Source of the DNA: UMGS1279 sp045536815
GTDB taxonomy: Bacteria > Bacillota > Clostridia > Oscillospirales > Acutalibacteraceae
Direction of reading: 5' to 3'
Length of the DNA stretch: 29,387 bases
Assembly (NCBI GenBank): GCA_045536815.1
Contig: JAZSOH010000001.1
Location: 1-29,387 of the forward strand
The position numbers were made by a program, and so were the translations under genes. The notes below the pieces were generated by a model. The model was not told the DNA's origin. It made no database searches and saw only the letters and a program-made list of their open reading frames with translations. Each line of letters opens with the position of its first letter. Within the stretch, counting starts at the first letter, position 1. Of this stretch, positions 20,125 through 28,305 are shown in pieces.

Positions 20125-22677
20125 ATGGAAATTAAGTACCGTATTAGTGATTTAGCAAAAGACTTTGCTTTGTCATCTAAGGATATTATAGCAATTTTAG
20201 AGCCGATTTCGGCAGAACCAAAGAAGAGCTCGCAGTCTCTTCTTGAAAACGAGCTTGACTTTATTTTTAACACGCTCTCAAAAAAGCATGAGGTAAAGAG
20301 CTTCGACGAATATTTCGCTATTGGTAACGAAATGCGTCAAAGAGCGGAAAAAGAGCGTGAGAACGAGCTAAAGAAATTAGAACAAATTAAGAAAGAGGCG
20401 GCGGCAGAGCGCCAAAAACGTATGGGCGCAGAGGCAAAGACTGCCAACATTCAAAAAGAACAGCCTAAAGCAGAGCCTAAAAAAGAGGCTCCCAAGGCAA
20501 AAGCCGAGCCTGCTCCTAAAAAGGTAGAGCCAAAGGTAGAGGAAAAACCTGTACCAAAGGCAAAAGAGGCACCTAAAAAGGCTCCAAAGCAAAAAGATTC
20601 GGTTAAGGAAACCCTTACTCCGCCTACTCCTGCATCCGACCCGATTATTATTCCGCCTCAACCCAAAAAGGAAAAGGTTGGCGGACCTCAGCCTAATCGC
20701 GGTCCTGCTCAAATTCGCCGTGTTGATACAAGGGCAAACAACCTAGACCTTGAAAAATATAACGAAAAGTACGAGTCTATTGCCCCCGCAAACACAATGC
20801 GCGATAATATGCAAAGAAAACAAAAAATCAAGCAAAAATCTCAAGATTATCGTCGTCCTTCGGGCGCAAAGAGGGAAACCGAGGCCGATAAGCTTCGCAG
20901 AATGCAGCTTGAACGCATAAAGAAAACTCCTATAACCGTTACTGTTGGCGAAGAAATTACAGTAGGCGAGCTTGCCGCTGCAATGAAGAAAACTGCCGCA
21001 GAGGTTATTAAGGTTTTAATGAAGCTTGGCGTTATGGCAAGTGTTACACAAACAATTGACTATGATACTGCAGAGATTGTTGTTTTAGAAATGGGCTGCA
21101 AAATCAAAAAGGCAGTTGTTGTTACAATTGAAGAAAAAATTATGGACGACACCGAGGATACGGCAGAGAATCTAAAGGAAAGAAGTCCTATCGTTGTTGT
21201 TATGGGTCACGTTGACCACGGTAAGACATCGCTTTTGGACGCTATTCGTAATGCCAAGGTTACCTCAACCGAGGCGGGTGGTATCACTCAGCATATCGGC
21301 GCATACAGGGTTAATCACGAAGGCCACGACATAACCTTCCTTGATACACCGGGACACGCTGCCTTTACTTCAATGCGTCAACGTGGCGCAATGGCAACCG
21401 ATATTGCTATCTTGGTTGTTGCCGCCGATGATGGTATTATGCCACAAACTATTGAGGCAATTAACCACGCCAAAGCTGCAGAGGTTCAAATTATTGTGGC
21501 GATAAATAAAATGGATAAGCCTGAAGCTAATCCCGACAGGGTTAAGCAACAGCTCACCGAACACTCTTTGGTTCCTGAAGAGTGGGGCGGAGATATTATT
21601 TGCGTACCTGTTTCGGCTCATACCCACGAGGGTATTGATAAGCTTTTGGAAAATGTTCTTTTGGTTGCCGAAATGATGGAGCTTAAGGCAAATCCCGACC
21701 GCAGAGGTAAGGGCGTTGTTATTGAAGCGCGTCTTGATAAAGGTCGTGGCCCTGTTGCAACACTTTTGGTACAAAACGGTACACTAAAAGCGGGTGATAT
21801 AATTGTTGCCGGCTCTTCTGTTGGTAGGGTTAGAAGCATGACAAACGAAAACGGCAAAGCCTTAAAAGAGGCAGGACCTGCCGTTCCTGTTGAAATCACA
21901 GGTCTTGCAGAGGTTCCCGCCGCAGGCGACGCATTCGATGCCGTTTCTGATGAACGTCTTGCCCGTCAGCTTGTTGAACAGAGAAAGCAAAAGGCAAAAG
22001 AAGAAGAGTTTAATTCCGCTAAAAAGGTTACTCTTGATAACCTCTTCTCGCATCTTGAAGAGGGCGAAATGAAGGAGCTTAATATTATTGTTAAGGCCGA
22101 CGTTCAGGGCTCGGTTGAAGCGGTTAGAGAAAGCTTAGAGAAAATTTCTAACGAAGAGGTTAGAGTTAGGGTAATTCACGGTGGCGTTGGTGCAATAAAT
22201 GAATCCGACGTTGTTTTGGCAGGTACTTCAAAGGCGATTATTGTAGGCTTTAACGTTCGCCCCGACGCTGTTGCTAAAGATTTGGCAGAGCGCGACGGTG
22301 TTGACATGCGTATGTATCGCGTTATCTATGACTGTATTGAAGAGATAACTGCCGCTATGAAGGGTATGTTGGCACCTAAATTCCGTGAAGTTAGCCTTGG
22401 ACAAATTGAGGTTAGAGACACCTATAAAATTTCTAACGTTGGCACTATTGCGGGTTGTTACGTTACAAACGGTAAGGTAACAAGAAATGCCGAAATCCGC
22501 GTAGTTAGAGATGGTATAGTTCTTACCGAGGATAAAATCGCTTCACTTCGTCGATTTAAAGATGACGTTAAAGAGGTTGCTCAAGGTTATGAGTGCGGTA
22601 TCGGTCTTGAGAAGTATAATGACGTTAAAGAGGGCGACATTTTCGAAGCCTTCATTATTGAGGAATATAGAGACTAG
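20125..22677 (+). CDS. infB: Translation initiation factor IF-2
   Basis: GTPase that places initiator fMet-tRNA on the 30S subunit and promotes subunit joining. It is 850 residues long. The order is a small N-terminal IF2_N domain ('KYRISDLAKDFALSSKDIIAI'), a long Lys/Ala/Pro/Glu-rich linker (about 70-250), a second IF2_N ('ITVGELAAAMKKTAAEVIKVLMKLG'), the G domain with G1 GHVDHGKT (361-368), G3 'DTPGH' and G4 'NKMDKP', then domains II, III and IV, ending in the fMet-tRNA-binding C2 barrel. The linker is the usual variable part. It is coupled to ylxQ (two-base gap) and followed by an intra-operon hairpin. Confidence 0.98.
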   Translation: MEIKYRISDLAKDFALSSKDIIAILEPISAEPKKSSQSLLENELDFIFNTLSKKHEVKSFDEYFAIGNEMRQRAEKERENELKKLEQIKKEAAAERQKRMGAEAKTANIQKEQPKAEPKKEAPKAKAEPAPKKVEPKVEEKPVPKAKEAPKKAPKQKDSVKETLTPPTPASDPIIIPPQPKKEKVGGPQPNRGPAQIRRVDTRANNLDLEKYNEKYESIAPANTMRDNMQRKQKIKQKSQDYRRPSGAKRETEADKLRRMQLERIKKTPITVTVGEEITVGELAAAMKKTAAEVIKVLMKLGVMASVTQTIDYDTAEIVVLEMGCKIKKAVVVTIEEKIMDDTEDTAENLKERSPIVVVMGHVDHGKTSLLDAIRNAKVTSTEAGGITQHIGAYRVNHEGHDITFLDTPGHAAFTSMRQRGAMATDIAILVVAADDGIMPQTIEAINHAKAAEVQIIVAINKMDKPEANPDRVKQQLTEHSLVPEEWGGDIICVPVSAHTHEGIDKLLENVLLVAEMMELKANPDRRGKGVVIEARLDKGRGPVATLLVQNGTLKAGDIIVAGSSVGRVRSMTNENGKALKEAGPAVPVEITGLAEVPAAGDAFDAVSDERLARQLVEQRKQKAKEEEFNSAKKVTLDNLFSHLEEGEMKELNIIVKADVQGSVEAVRESLEKISNEEVRVRVIHGGVGAINESDVVLAGTSKAIIVGFNVRPDAVAKDLAERDGVDMRMYRVIYDCIEEITAAMKGMLAPKFREVSLGQIEVRDTYKISNVGTIAGCYVTNGKVTRNAEIRVVRDGIVLTEDKIASLRRFKDDVKEVAQGYECGIGLEKYNDVKEGDIFEAFIIEEYRD

Positions 22678-22686
22678 TTTTTAAGA

Positions 22687-22711
22687 TGCGGCGCAGTAAA
22701 AAAGCGCCGCA
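22687..22711 (+). other. Intra-operon GC-rich hairpin between infB and rbfA
   Basis: TGCGGCGC (22687-22694) pairs perfectly with GCGCCGCA (22704-22711) around a nine-base A-rich loop, nine bases after the infB stop. No U-tract follows, so it is not a standard terminator. It could protect the 3' end of a processed infB mRNA or set the infB/rbfA expression ratio. Confidence 0.75.
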
Positions 22712-22730
22712 GTAAAGAAAGGAAAAATAA

Positions 22731-23096
22731 ATGGCAGATAAGAAAATCGGAAGAATAACTTCGGACGTTTTACTTGCTATGTCACAACTTCTTCGCGAGG
22801 TTAAGGACCCAAGGGTTAGTAAGCTTTTAAGTATAGTTAAGGTAGATGTTTCGGGCGACCTTTCTTACGCCACCTTTTATGTTAGTGCAATTGAGGGGTA
22901 CGAAGCTACCAAAGAGTCGGTTAAGGGTCTTAAAAATGCCGCAGGGTATCTAAGAAGAGAGCTTGGAAGCCGTCTTAAGCTTCGTAAAGTTCCCGAGCTT
23001 CGCTTTATCGCAGATGATTCTATCTCAAAAAGCGCCGAGATTATGGATATTATCGGTTCATTTAAAAAAGGCGATGCCCAAAAGGGCGAAGAGTAG
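22731..23096 (+). CDS. rbfA: Ribosome-binding factor A
   Basis: Cold-shock-type 30S assembly factor acting on the 16S 5' domain and decoding region. The 121 residues form a single KH-like domain with 'KIGRITSDVLLAMSQLLREVKDPRV', 'VSGDLSYATFYVSAI' and 'LRRELGSRLKLRKVPELRFIADDSI', all typical, and the usual kinked-helix AxG region 'GLKNAAGYLR'. The start has AAAGGAAA upstream and lies 53 bp after infB, beyond the GC-rich hairpin. It stands directly before nrnA, as in other clostridial nusA operons. Confidence 0.96.
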   Translation: MADKKIGRITSDVLLAMSQLLREVKDPRVSKLLSIVKVDVSGDLSYATFYVSAIEGYEATKESVKGLKNAAGYLRRELGSRLKLRKVPELRFIADDSISKSAEIMDIIGSFKKGDAQKGEE

Positions 23097-23105
23097 GTAA
23101 AGCCT

Positions 23106-24107
23106 ATGGAAAAAAATAAAAATACTCTTTGCACTCTTGCGGAGGTTTGCAAGTTTCTAAAAGAAAACGACAATTTTTTAATTTTGACCCACTCTAGTCC
23201 CGACGGGGATACCTTGGGTTCGGCTTTTGCGCTTTTAATGATTTTACAAAAGCTTTCTAAAAAAGCCAAAGTCGTTTGTCCCGATGAAATTCCGGGTAAA
23301 TATGGTTATTTTACAAATCTTACTGAGGGTAATTTAGAGGACAACGAGCAAACAATTATTGCGGTTGACGTTGCAGATAATAAGCTTTTAGGCAGTTTGA
23401 AAGAAAAGTATGGCGAAGTGGTGGACCTTGCAATAGACCACCATAGGTCTAACACCCTTTTCGCAAAGAAAACCTATCTTGATGCCGATGCAGCCGCAAA
23501 CTGCGAATGTATTTATAATATAGCAAAAGAACTTTCTGTAGAAATCACAAAAGAACTTGCCCTTTGCCTATATACAGGCATTTCAACCGATACGGGATGT
23601 TTTCGTTTTTCAAATACAACGGCAAACACGCTTAGAATTGGCGCGGCGCTTATGGAAACGGGCATAGACACAGCCGAAATAAACCGCGTTATGTTTGAAA
23701 CGAAAAGCAGGGTTAGAATTGAAACCGAAAAGGCCGCTTTAGAGGGTATGGAGTTTTTCTTTGAAGACAAATGCGCTCTTATTACCGTTACAAGACAAAT
23801 GTACGAGCAAACCGGCGCAAAGGACGAAGACCTTGAGGGCATTACAACAATTCCCCGCAGTATTGAGGGGGTTTTGGCAGGTATAACCCTTAGAGAAAAG
23901 GAAGACGGCGGCTACAAAATCTCGGTTAGAACATATCCGCCTGTAGACGCTTCAAAAATTTGTGGACTTCTGGGCGGCGGTGGGCATATTCGCGCCGCAG
24001 GTTGTCAGATAAACAAAAAATATACCTTAAACGAGGCAAAGCAAAAAATTCTAGATGCAGTAAAAACTGTAATGGAGGAAGACTGTGCAGGGTTTACTTC
24101 TAATTGA
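23106..24107 (+). CDS. nrnA: Bifunctional oligoribonuclease/pAp phosphatase NrnA (DHH/DHHA1)
   Basis: Mn-dependent phosphoesterase that degrades nanoRNA and dephosphorylates 3'-phosphoadenosine 5'-phosphate; some relatives act on c-di-AMP products. The 333 residues carry the DHH-family motifs: 'HSSPDGDTLGSA', 'AVDVAD', the eponymous 'DHHRSN', 'STDTGCFRFSNTT', and the C-terminal DHHA1 glycine block 'GLLGGGGHIRAAG'. All metal ligands seem present. The start is nine bases after rbfA, and the last 23 bases overlap truB. Confidence 0.94.
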   Translation: MEKNKNTLCTLAEVCKFLKENDNFLILTHSSPDGDTLGSAFALLMILQKLSKKAKVVCPDEIPGKYGYFTNLTEGNLEDNEQTIIAVDVADNKLLGSLKEKYGEVVDLAIDHHRSNTLFAKKTYLDADAAANCECIYNIAKELSVEITKELALCLYTGISTDTGCFRFSNTTANTLRIGAALMETGIDTAEINRVMFETKSRVRIETEKAALEGMEFFFEDKCALITVTRQMYEQTGAKDEDLEGITTIPRSIEGVLAGITLREKEDGGYKISVRTYPPVDASKICGLLGGGGHIRAAGCQINKKYTLNEAKQKILDAVKTVMEEDCAGFTSN

Positions 24108-24972
24108 TAAAGAAAAGGACATTACCTCTTTTGGTGCAGTAGCCAAGGTTAAGTGGCTTACTGAGACAAAAAGGGTTGGCCATACAGGTACCCTAGACCC
24201 TATGGCTACGGGACTTTTGCCTGTTTTGGTTGGCAGAGCAACTGTGCTGTCAAACTATCTTTTAGATGCCGATAAGGAGTATGTAGCCGGTGTTTGTCTT
24301 GGCAAAACAACCGACACTTTAGATATTACGGGAACAGTTTTAGAAGAAAAGCCTGTTAATATATCAAAGGATGAGCTTCTTAGCGTAGCAAAAGAGTTTT
24401 TGGGGGAAATTTCTCAGGTTCCACCAATGTACTCGGCAATAAAAAAGAATGGGGTCAGACTTTACGACCTTGCCAGAAAGGGCGAGGAGGTCGAAAGAGC
24501 GGCTCGTACTGTTACTATAAAAGAACTGGAAATTTCCGACTTTGACGGCATAAGCTTTAATATGCGGGTGCTTTGCTCAAAAGGAACATATATAAGAAGT
24601 CTTGCCGCCGACATTGGCGAAAGGCTTAAAACAGGGGCTACTCTTACTTCTCTTAGAAGAACAAAAACGGCAGGGTTTGATGTTAAAGATGCCGTAGCAC
24701 TCAGTGAGCTTACAAAGGAAAATGTCGAAAGCTTTTTAAAAAGCGAGGAAGAGGTTGTAAGGGGCTACAAAAAAGTGTTCGTCTCTTTTAAACAGGCGGT
24801 TCGTTTTTCAAATGGCGGCGAACTTTCGCTTGACAGAATTTCGGATCTTGGCGACATTAAAGAGGATGAAATTTTAAGGGTATGTTTTAAAGATAAATTT
24901 GTAGGACTTGGAAAAATTTGTTTGGAAAACAATTCTCTTAAAGTTTTGGCACTTTTGAATTTTATTAAATAA
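24085..24972 (+). CDS. truB: tRNA pseudouridine(55) synthase TruB
   Basis: Makes the universal pseudouridine at position 55 in the TΨC loop of tRNAs. The 295-residue protein has 'LLIDKEKDITSF', the catalytic motif 'GHTGTLDPMATGLL' with Asp38, 'VPPMYSAIKKNGVRLYDLAR', and 'CSKGTYIRSLAADIGERL'. A short PUA-like C-terminal domain follows. The start is a GTG at 24085 with GGAGG eight bases upstream, inside the end of nrnA, so translation is coupled by overlap. Confidence 0.96.
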   Translation: MQGLLLIDKEKDITSFGAVAKVKWLTETKRVGHTGTLDPMATGLLPVLVGRATVLSNYLLDADKEYVAGVCLGKTTDTLDITGTVLEEKPVNISKDELLSVAKEFLGEISQVPPMYSAIKKNGVRLYDLARKGEEVERAARTVTIKELEISDFDGISFNMRVLCSKGTYIRSLAADIGERLKTGATLTSLRRTKTAGFDVKDAVALSELTKENVESFLKSEEEVVRGYKKVFVSFKQAVRFSNGGELSLDRISDLGDIKEDEILRVCFKDKFVGLGKICLENNSLKVLALLNFIK

Positions 24973-24993
24973 GACATAAGAGGATGAGGCTCT

Positions 24994-25875
24994 TTGAAAA
25001 AGAAAGCAATAGCTTTTGGTACTTTTGATGGACTTCATATCGGTCATACAGCTGTTATAAAAAATGCAATTTCAAGTGAGTACGAAACCATAGTTCTCAC
25101 CTTTGATACTCCACCGAGATTTGACAGTGCCGATGGTATGCTGATTATGACGCCCAAAACCAAGGAAAACGAGCTTAAAAAAATGGGAACCACGCCTGTT
25201 TTTATGGACTTTAATGAGGTTAAAAACATACCGCCCGAAGAGTTTTTAGAGCAGGTGAATGAAAAGTTCGGGCCATCGCTTTTTTCTATAGGCGACGACT
25301 TTCGTTTTGGTAAAAATGCCGGTGGAGATAAAAACAGCTTTAAAGCCTTTTGCGATAAAAAGGGAATTTTATGCAAGGTTTTAAGCCAGGTTAAAGTTAA
25401 TGGCTTGGTTGCGTCAAGCTCTAATATACGCGCCTTTTTAAAGGGGGGCGATATAGCTTTGGCAAACAAAATGCTTGGTCGACCCTTCTTTTTCGAGGGT
25501 GAAATAAAAAAAGGCGACCAAAGGGGAAGAACCATAGGGTTTCCTACAATAAATCAGATATATCCAACCGAGCTTGTTTGCCCAAAGTTTGGGGTGTATG
25601 TAACCCAAACCGAAATAGAAGGAAAAACCTATAAATCTATTACTAATATAGGACTAAGGCCGACATTTGAAACCAAAACTGTTACGGCCGAAACCTTTAT
25701 TTTTGATTTTAGCGAGAATGTTTACGGCAAAATGGCAAAAGTAAGTCTTTTAAGTTTTTTAAGAGAGGAAAAGAAATTCTCCTCACTTTCAGAGCTTAAA
25801 AATGCCATCTTGTCCGATAAAGATAATGCAATATTTCAGTTTTCATCAGATGTGAAAGGAGATATAATATGCTAA
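24994..25875 (+). CDS. ribF: Bifunctional riboflavin kinase/FAD synthetase RibF
   Basis: Converts riboflavin to FMN and then to FAD. The 293 residues combine an N-terminal FAD synthetase (nucleotidyltransferase) domain with 'FGTFDGLHIGH' (residues 8-18) and 'SSSNIRAFLKGGDI', and a C-terminal flavokinase barrel with 'GRTIGFPTIN' (178-187), 'FGVYVT' and 'NIGLRPTF'. The start is a TTG with AAGAGGATGAGG upstream, 21 bp after truB. It overlaps the following pseudokinase gene by seven bases. The truB-ribF pair after nrnA is the usual Firmicutes layout. Confidence 0.96.
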   Translation: MKKKAIAFGTFDGLHIGHTAVIKNAISSEYETIVLTFDTPPRFDSADGMLIMTPKTKENELKKMGTTPVFMDFNEVKNIPPEEFLEQVNEKFGPSLFSIGDDFRFGKNAGGDKNSFKAFCDKKGILCKVLSQVKVNGLVASSSNIRAFLKGGDIALANKMLGRPFFFEGEIKKGDQRGRTIGFPTINQIYPTELVCPKFGVYVTQTEIEGKTYKSITNIGLRPTFETKTVTAETFIFDFSENVYGKMAKVSLLSFLREEKKFSSLSELKNAILSDKDNAIFQFSSDVKGDIIC

Positions 25876-27524
25876 ACACAGAAAAACTTTGTATGGGATG
25901 TATGAAAGAGCTTGCCGATAGTCAGGTTTGCGCCGTTTGTGGCTTTGACGAGGCAAATTATAAAGAGGAAAAGGCAATAAAGCTTCGCCATATTCTTGCA
26001 GACCGTTATATAGTTGGCAAACTTGTTTCATCAAACGGAGAAGGTCTTACCTATTTAGGATACGATAAAATAGAAAACCGAATTGTTAGAATAAGGGAAT
26101 ATTTCCCCACACCTATTGCAAGCAGAAACGAAGATAATATTAAGGTTTTAAATGAAAACGAGGAGCTTTTTTCTAAAGGCAAACTAAAGTTCATTGAGCT
26201 TTATAAAAAACTTGCAACGGTTAGCGATGGTGCTTCGTTTTTCAGAATCCTAGATATTTTTGAAACCGGTGGCACAGTTTACTGTGTTAGCGAGTATCTT
26301 CCGGGAATTACTCTTAAAGAGTTTTTAATCAGAAACGGCGGAATGCTTAAATGGGAGCAGATAAGACCTTTGTTTTTGCCCCTTATAAATGCAATTTCCG
26401 ACCTACACGAAGTCGGTATTGTTCACGGTGGAATTTCTCCCGAAACGCTTATAGTTGGTAGAGACGGAAAGATAAGGCTTACAGATTTTGCTATCCCCGA
26501 AAGCCGTACGGTTGGCGGCAAAATGACCGCACATCTTTTCCCCGGTTTTGCCGCTATTGAACAGTATCAGTCGGGTGAAATAACCCCCGCAACCGATGTT
26601 TACTCCTTTGCCGCAACAATTTTCAGAACTCTTACTGGCAATCCTCCGGCAGAGGCAACCGCAAGGCTTGAAAAGGATAACCTTGCTTTTTCAAAGGCGG
26701 TGGCAGAAACACTTCCAAAGGGAGTTTTGGTTGCTCTTGCAAACGCACTTAGGCTTTCGCCTGATGACCGTACAGCTTCAATGGAAGCCTTTAGGGAGGA
26801 TATAAGCTCTTTCGAAATGACAATTTTGGAAGAAAAAGAAGCACTTTTAAAACAAAAAGAGCCACAAAAGCCACAATCCACAAAAAAATATACCGTTATA
26901 GCGGCGATTGTTACTGCGCTTGTTTTGGCGGTGCTCGCAATTATTGTTTATTTTGCGACCCAAAAGGAGCCCGAAGAGCCAAATACCTCTTCAACGCTTT
27001 CACTTCCAAGCGTTGTTTCGGTTGGTGATATAGGTAACTCCTCAAAACCCGACCCTCTTTTCTCTGTTCCCGATTTTACAAATAAAACCTTTGCGGAAGT
27101 GGCCGCAAACGATGAGTATAAAAAGTGGTTTGTATTTACGGTAGAGAAAAAGGAATATAACGACACAGTACCAAAGGGTAAAATTTGTAATCAGTCTTTA
27201 GCTGTTGGTACAAGTGCCAAAAGAGATACCGAGATAAAGCTTACAATAAGCTTAGGACCTGCCGAAGTTACTTTCCCTGCAAAGCTTAAAGGCATGAGTA
27301 GGGATAAGGCATATGTAACCCTTTTGGAAATGGGCTTTGACCCGTCGCAAATCGAATTTGTGGCAAAAATGGGTGAAACCGCAACCGAGGAAGAGGTTAT
27401 TATAGAAGCCCTGCCCTCGCTTGGAAGTAAAATTTCGCCCGACAGTTCGGTTATTTTGTATTACAACGCAAATATTATAACAGATGATGAAACATCTTCT
27501 GTTGACACCGAAAGTGTAGAATAA
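25869..27524 (+). CDS. Membrane pseudokinase with N-terminal zinc ribbon and extracellular PASTA domains
   Basis: A 551-residue protein. A four-cysteine zinc ribbon (Cys8, Cys11, Cys21, Cys24) precedes a Ser/Thr-kinase-like domain (about 45-315) of the clostridial 'EYFP' group. A TM helix (341-363), a Ser/Thr/Pro linker and two PASTA repeats (about 400-463 and 468-533) follow. Catalytic residues are degraded. The VAIK lysine is Arg76 (VRIREYFP). HRDxKxxN reads HGGISPETL (186-194), losing the catalytic Asp. DFG is DFA (206-208). The glycine loop is reduced to SSNGEGLTYLG. Relatives keep VAIKEYFP and HRDISPDN, so this is probably a pseudokinase that may sense peptidoglycan outside and signal by binding. 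The start overlaps ribF with AAAGGAG upstream. Confidence 0.88.
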   Translation: MLNTEKLCMGCMKELADSQVCAVCGFDEANYKEEKAIKLRHILADRYIVGKLVSSNGEGLTYLGYDKIENRIVRIREYFPTPIASRNEDNIKVLNENEELFSKGKLKFIELYKKLATVSDGASFFRILDIFETGGTVYCVSEYLPGITLKEFLIRNGGMLKWEQIRPLFLPLINAISDLHEVGIVHGGISPETLIVGRDGKIRLTDFAIPESRTVGGKMTAHLFPGFAAIEQYQSGEITPATDVYSFAATIFRTLTGNPPAEATARLEKDNLAFSKAVAETLPKGVLVALANALRLSPDDRTASMEAFREDISSFEMTILEEKEALLKQKEPQKPQSTKKYTVIAAIVTALVLAVLAIIVYFATQKEPEEPNTSSTLSLPSVVSVGDIGNSSKPDPLFSVPDFTNKTFAEVAANDEYKKWFVFTVEKKEYNDTVPKGKICNQSLAVGTSAKRDTEIKLTISLGPAEVTFPAKLKGMSRDKAYVTLLEMGFDPSQIEFVAKMGETATEEEVIIEALPSLGSKISPDSSVILYYNANIITDDETSSVDTESVE

Positions 27525-27530
27525 TAATCA

Positions 27531-27569
27531 AACACCAAGTAGTGAGCGCTTTACTACTTGGTGTTTTTT
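27531..27569 (+). terminator. Rho-independent terminator of the nusA operon
   Basis: AACACCAAGTAGT (27531-27543) and ACTACTTGGTGTT (27553-27565) form a perfect 13-bp stem with a nine-base loop, followed by TTTTG. It lies six bases after the pseudokinase stop, and no strong terminator was seen earlier in the operon. Confidence 0.92.
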
Positions 27570-27665
27570 GCCTGTTTTTTAAGAGCGGTCGACTTTTTTC
27601 CACAAAAAAACTTGTTAAATTTAAAATTATTGTGAATTTTGACTATAACAATTTTTGGTTTAAAA

Positions 27666-27674
27666 TGGTATAAT
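27666..27674 (+). promoter_or_regulatory. Extended -10 promoter of the carD-family gene
   Basis: An extended -10 element TGG-TATAAT lies at 27666-27674. No good -35 stands at 17 bp (TAACAA), and a TTGACT further upstream is too distant at about 24 bp. The predicted start near 27681 leaves a ~79-base leader. Confidence 0.55.
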
Positions 27675-27695
27675 ATAAACGAAGGCAATGGGACC

Positions 27696-27735
27696 GTAGT
27701 TTTTGGTTTATAGGGCTTTTTAAGGCAAAAACTAC
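27696..27735 (+). promoter_or_regulatory. Leader hairpin upstream of the carD-family gene
   Basis: GTAGTTTTTG (27696-27705) pairs perfectly with CAAAAACTAC (27726-27735) around a 20-base loop, in the 5' UTR between promoter and start. It is not followed by U residues, so it is not a standard terminator. It could stabilise the mRNA or regulate translation; the start has only a weak GAAGAG ribosome site. Confidence 0.55.
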
Positions 27736-27759
27736 ATATTTACAGAAAGCGAAGAGATA

Positions 27760-28260
27760 ATGTTTAAAGTAAGCGATGTTGTAAATTATTCTACTACAGG
27801 TGTTTGTGAAATCACTGAAATTACTGAAAAAGAAATCGGCGCAGAAGTTAAAAGCTTTTACATTTTGAGGCCCGTTTTTGATAACAACGCAACCGTTATG
27901 GTCCCGATAGAGAATGAGCTTCTAACCTCTCGTATGAGGGCGCTTTTAAGTCTAAAAGAGGTAAGCGAACTTATTTCGAAGGTAGACGAAATTTCTCCCC
28001 TTTGGTATAACGATGACAGGGTTCGTTTTGAAGAATATAAAAAGGCGCTTTTGTCTAACGACAGGGCAGTTCATCTTTCTATTATAAAGGCACTTATTTT
28101 ACATCAAAAAAGCCAGCACGAAAAGGGAAGAAAGCTTAAAAATATCGACGAGCGAATACTTAAAGAGGCAGAGAAAATTCTTTATTCTGAGGTTGCCTTT
28201 TTAAACAACTGGGATATTAAAGAAATGCCTAAAAAATTTTTAGAGATTATTTTAAAATAA
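27760..28260 (+). CDS. CarD/CdnL family transcriptional regulator
   Basis: A 166-residue RNA-polymerase-binding regulator. Residues 1 to about 65 form the Tudor-like RNAP-interacting domain shared with CarD, CdnL and TRCF: 'FKVSDVVNYSTTGVCEITEI', then 'FYILRPVFDNNATVMVPIENE'. The rest is the helical C-terminal domain that in mycobacterial CarD contacts the upstream edge of the promoter bubble ('LWYNDDRVRFEEYKKALLSNDRAVHLSIIKAL'). Clostridial members are often linked to stress or rRNA promoter control. It is monocistronic, with its own promoter, a leader hairpin and a terminator. Confidence 0.92.
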   Translation: MFKVSDVVNYSTTGVCEITEITEKEIGAEVKSFYILRPVFDNNATVMVPIENELLTSRMRALLSLKEVSELISKVDEISPLWYNDDRVRFEEYKKALLSNDRAVHLSIIKALILHQKSQHEKGRKLKNIDERILKEAEKILYSEVAFLNNWDIKEMPKKFLEIILK

Positions 28261-28261
28261 A

Positions 28262-28300
28262 AAACGGCTTGGTTTTCCAAGCCGTTTAAATTTTTTAAAA
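28262..28300. terminator. Bidirectional terminator between carD-family gene and uppP
   Basis: AAACGGCTTGG (28262-28272) and CCAAGCCGTTT (28277-28287) form a perfect 11-bp stem with a TTTT loop. On the plus strand AAATTTTTT follows; on the minus strand the arm ends in TTTT before the carD-family gene. It serves both convergent genes. Confidence 0.9.
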
Positions 28301-28305
28301 TTTAT

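Noticed and set aside
20377..20712. Minus-strand frame rich in Leu, Arg and Phe opposite infB
   Set aside because: It mirrors the Lys/Ala/Pro/Glu-rich linker of IF-2; the composition explains the open frame.
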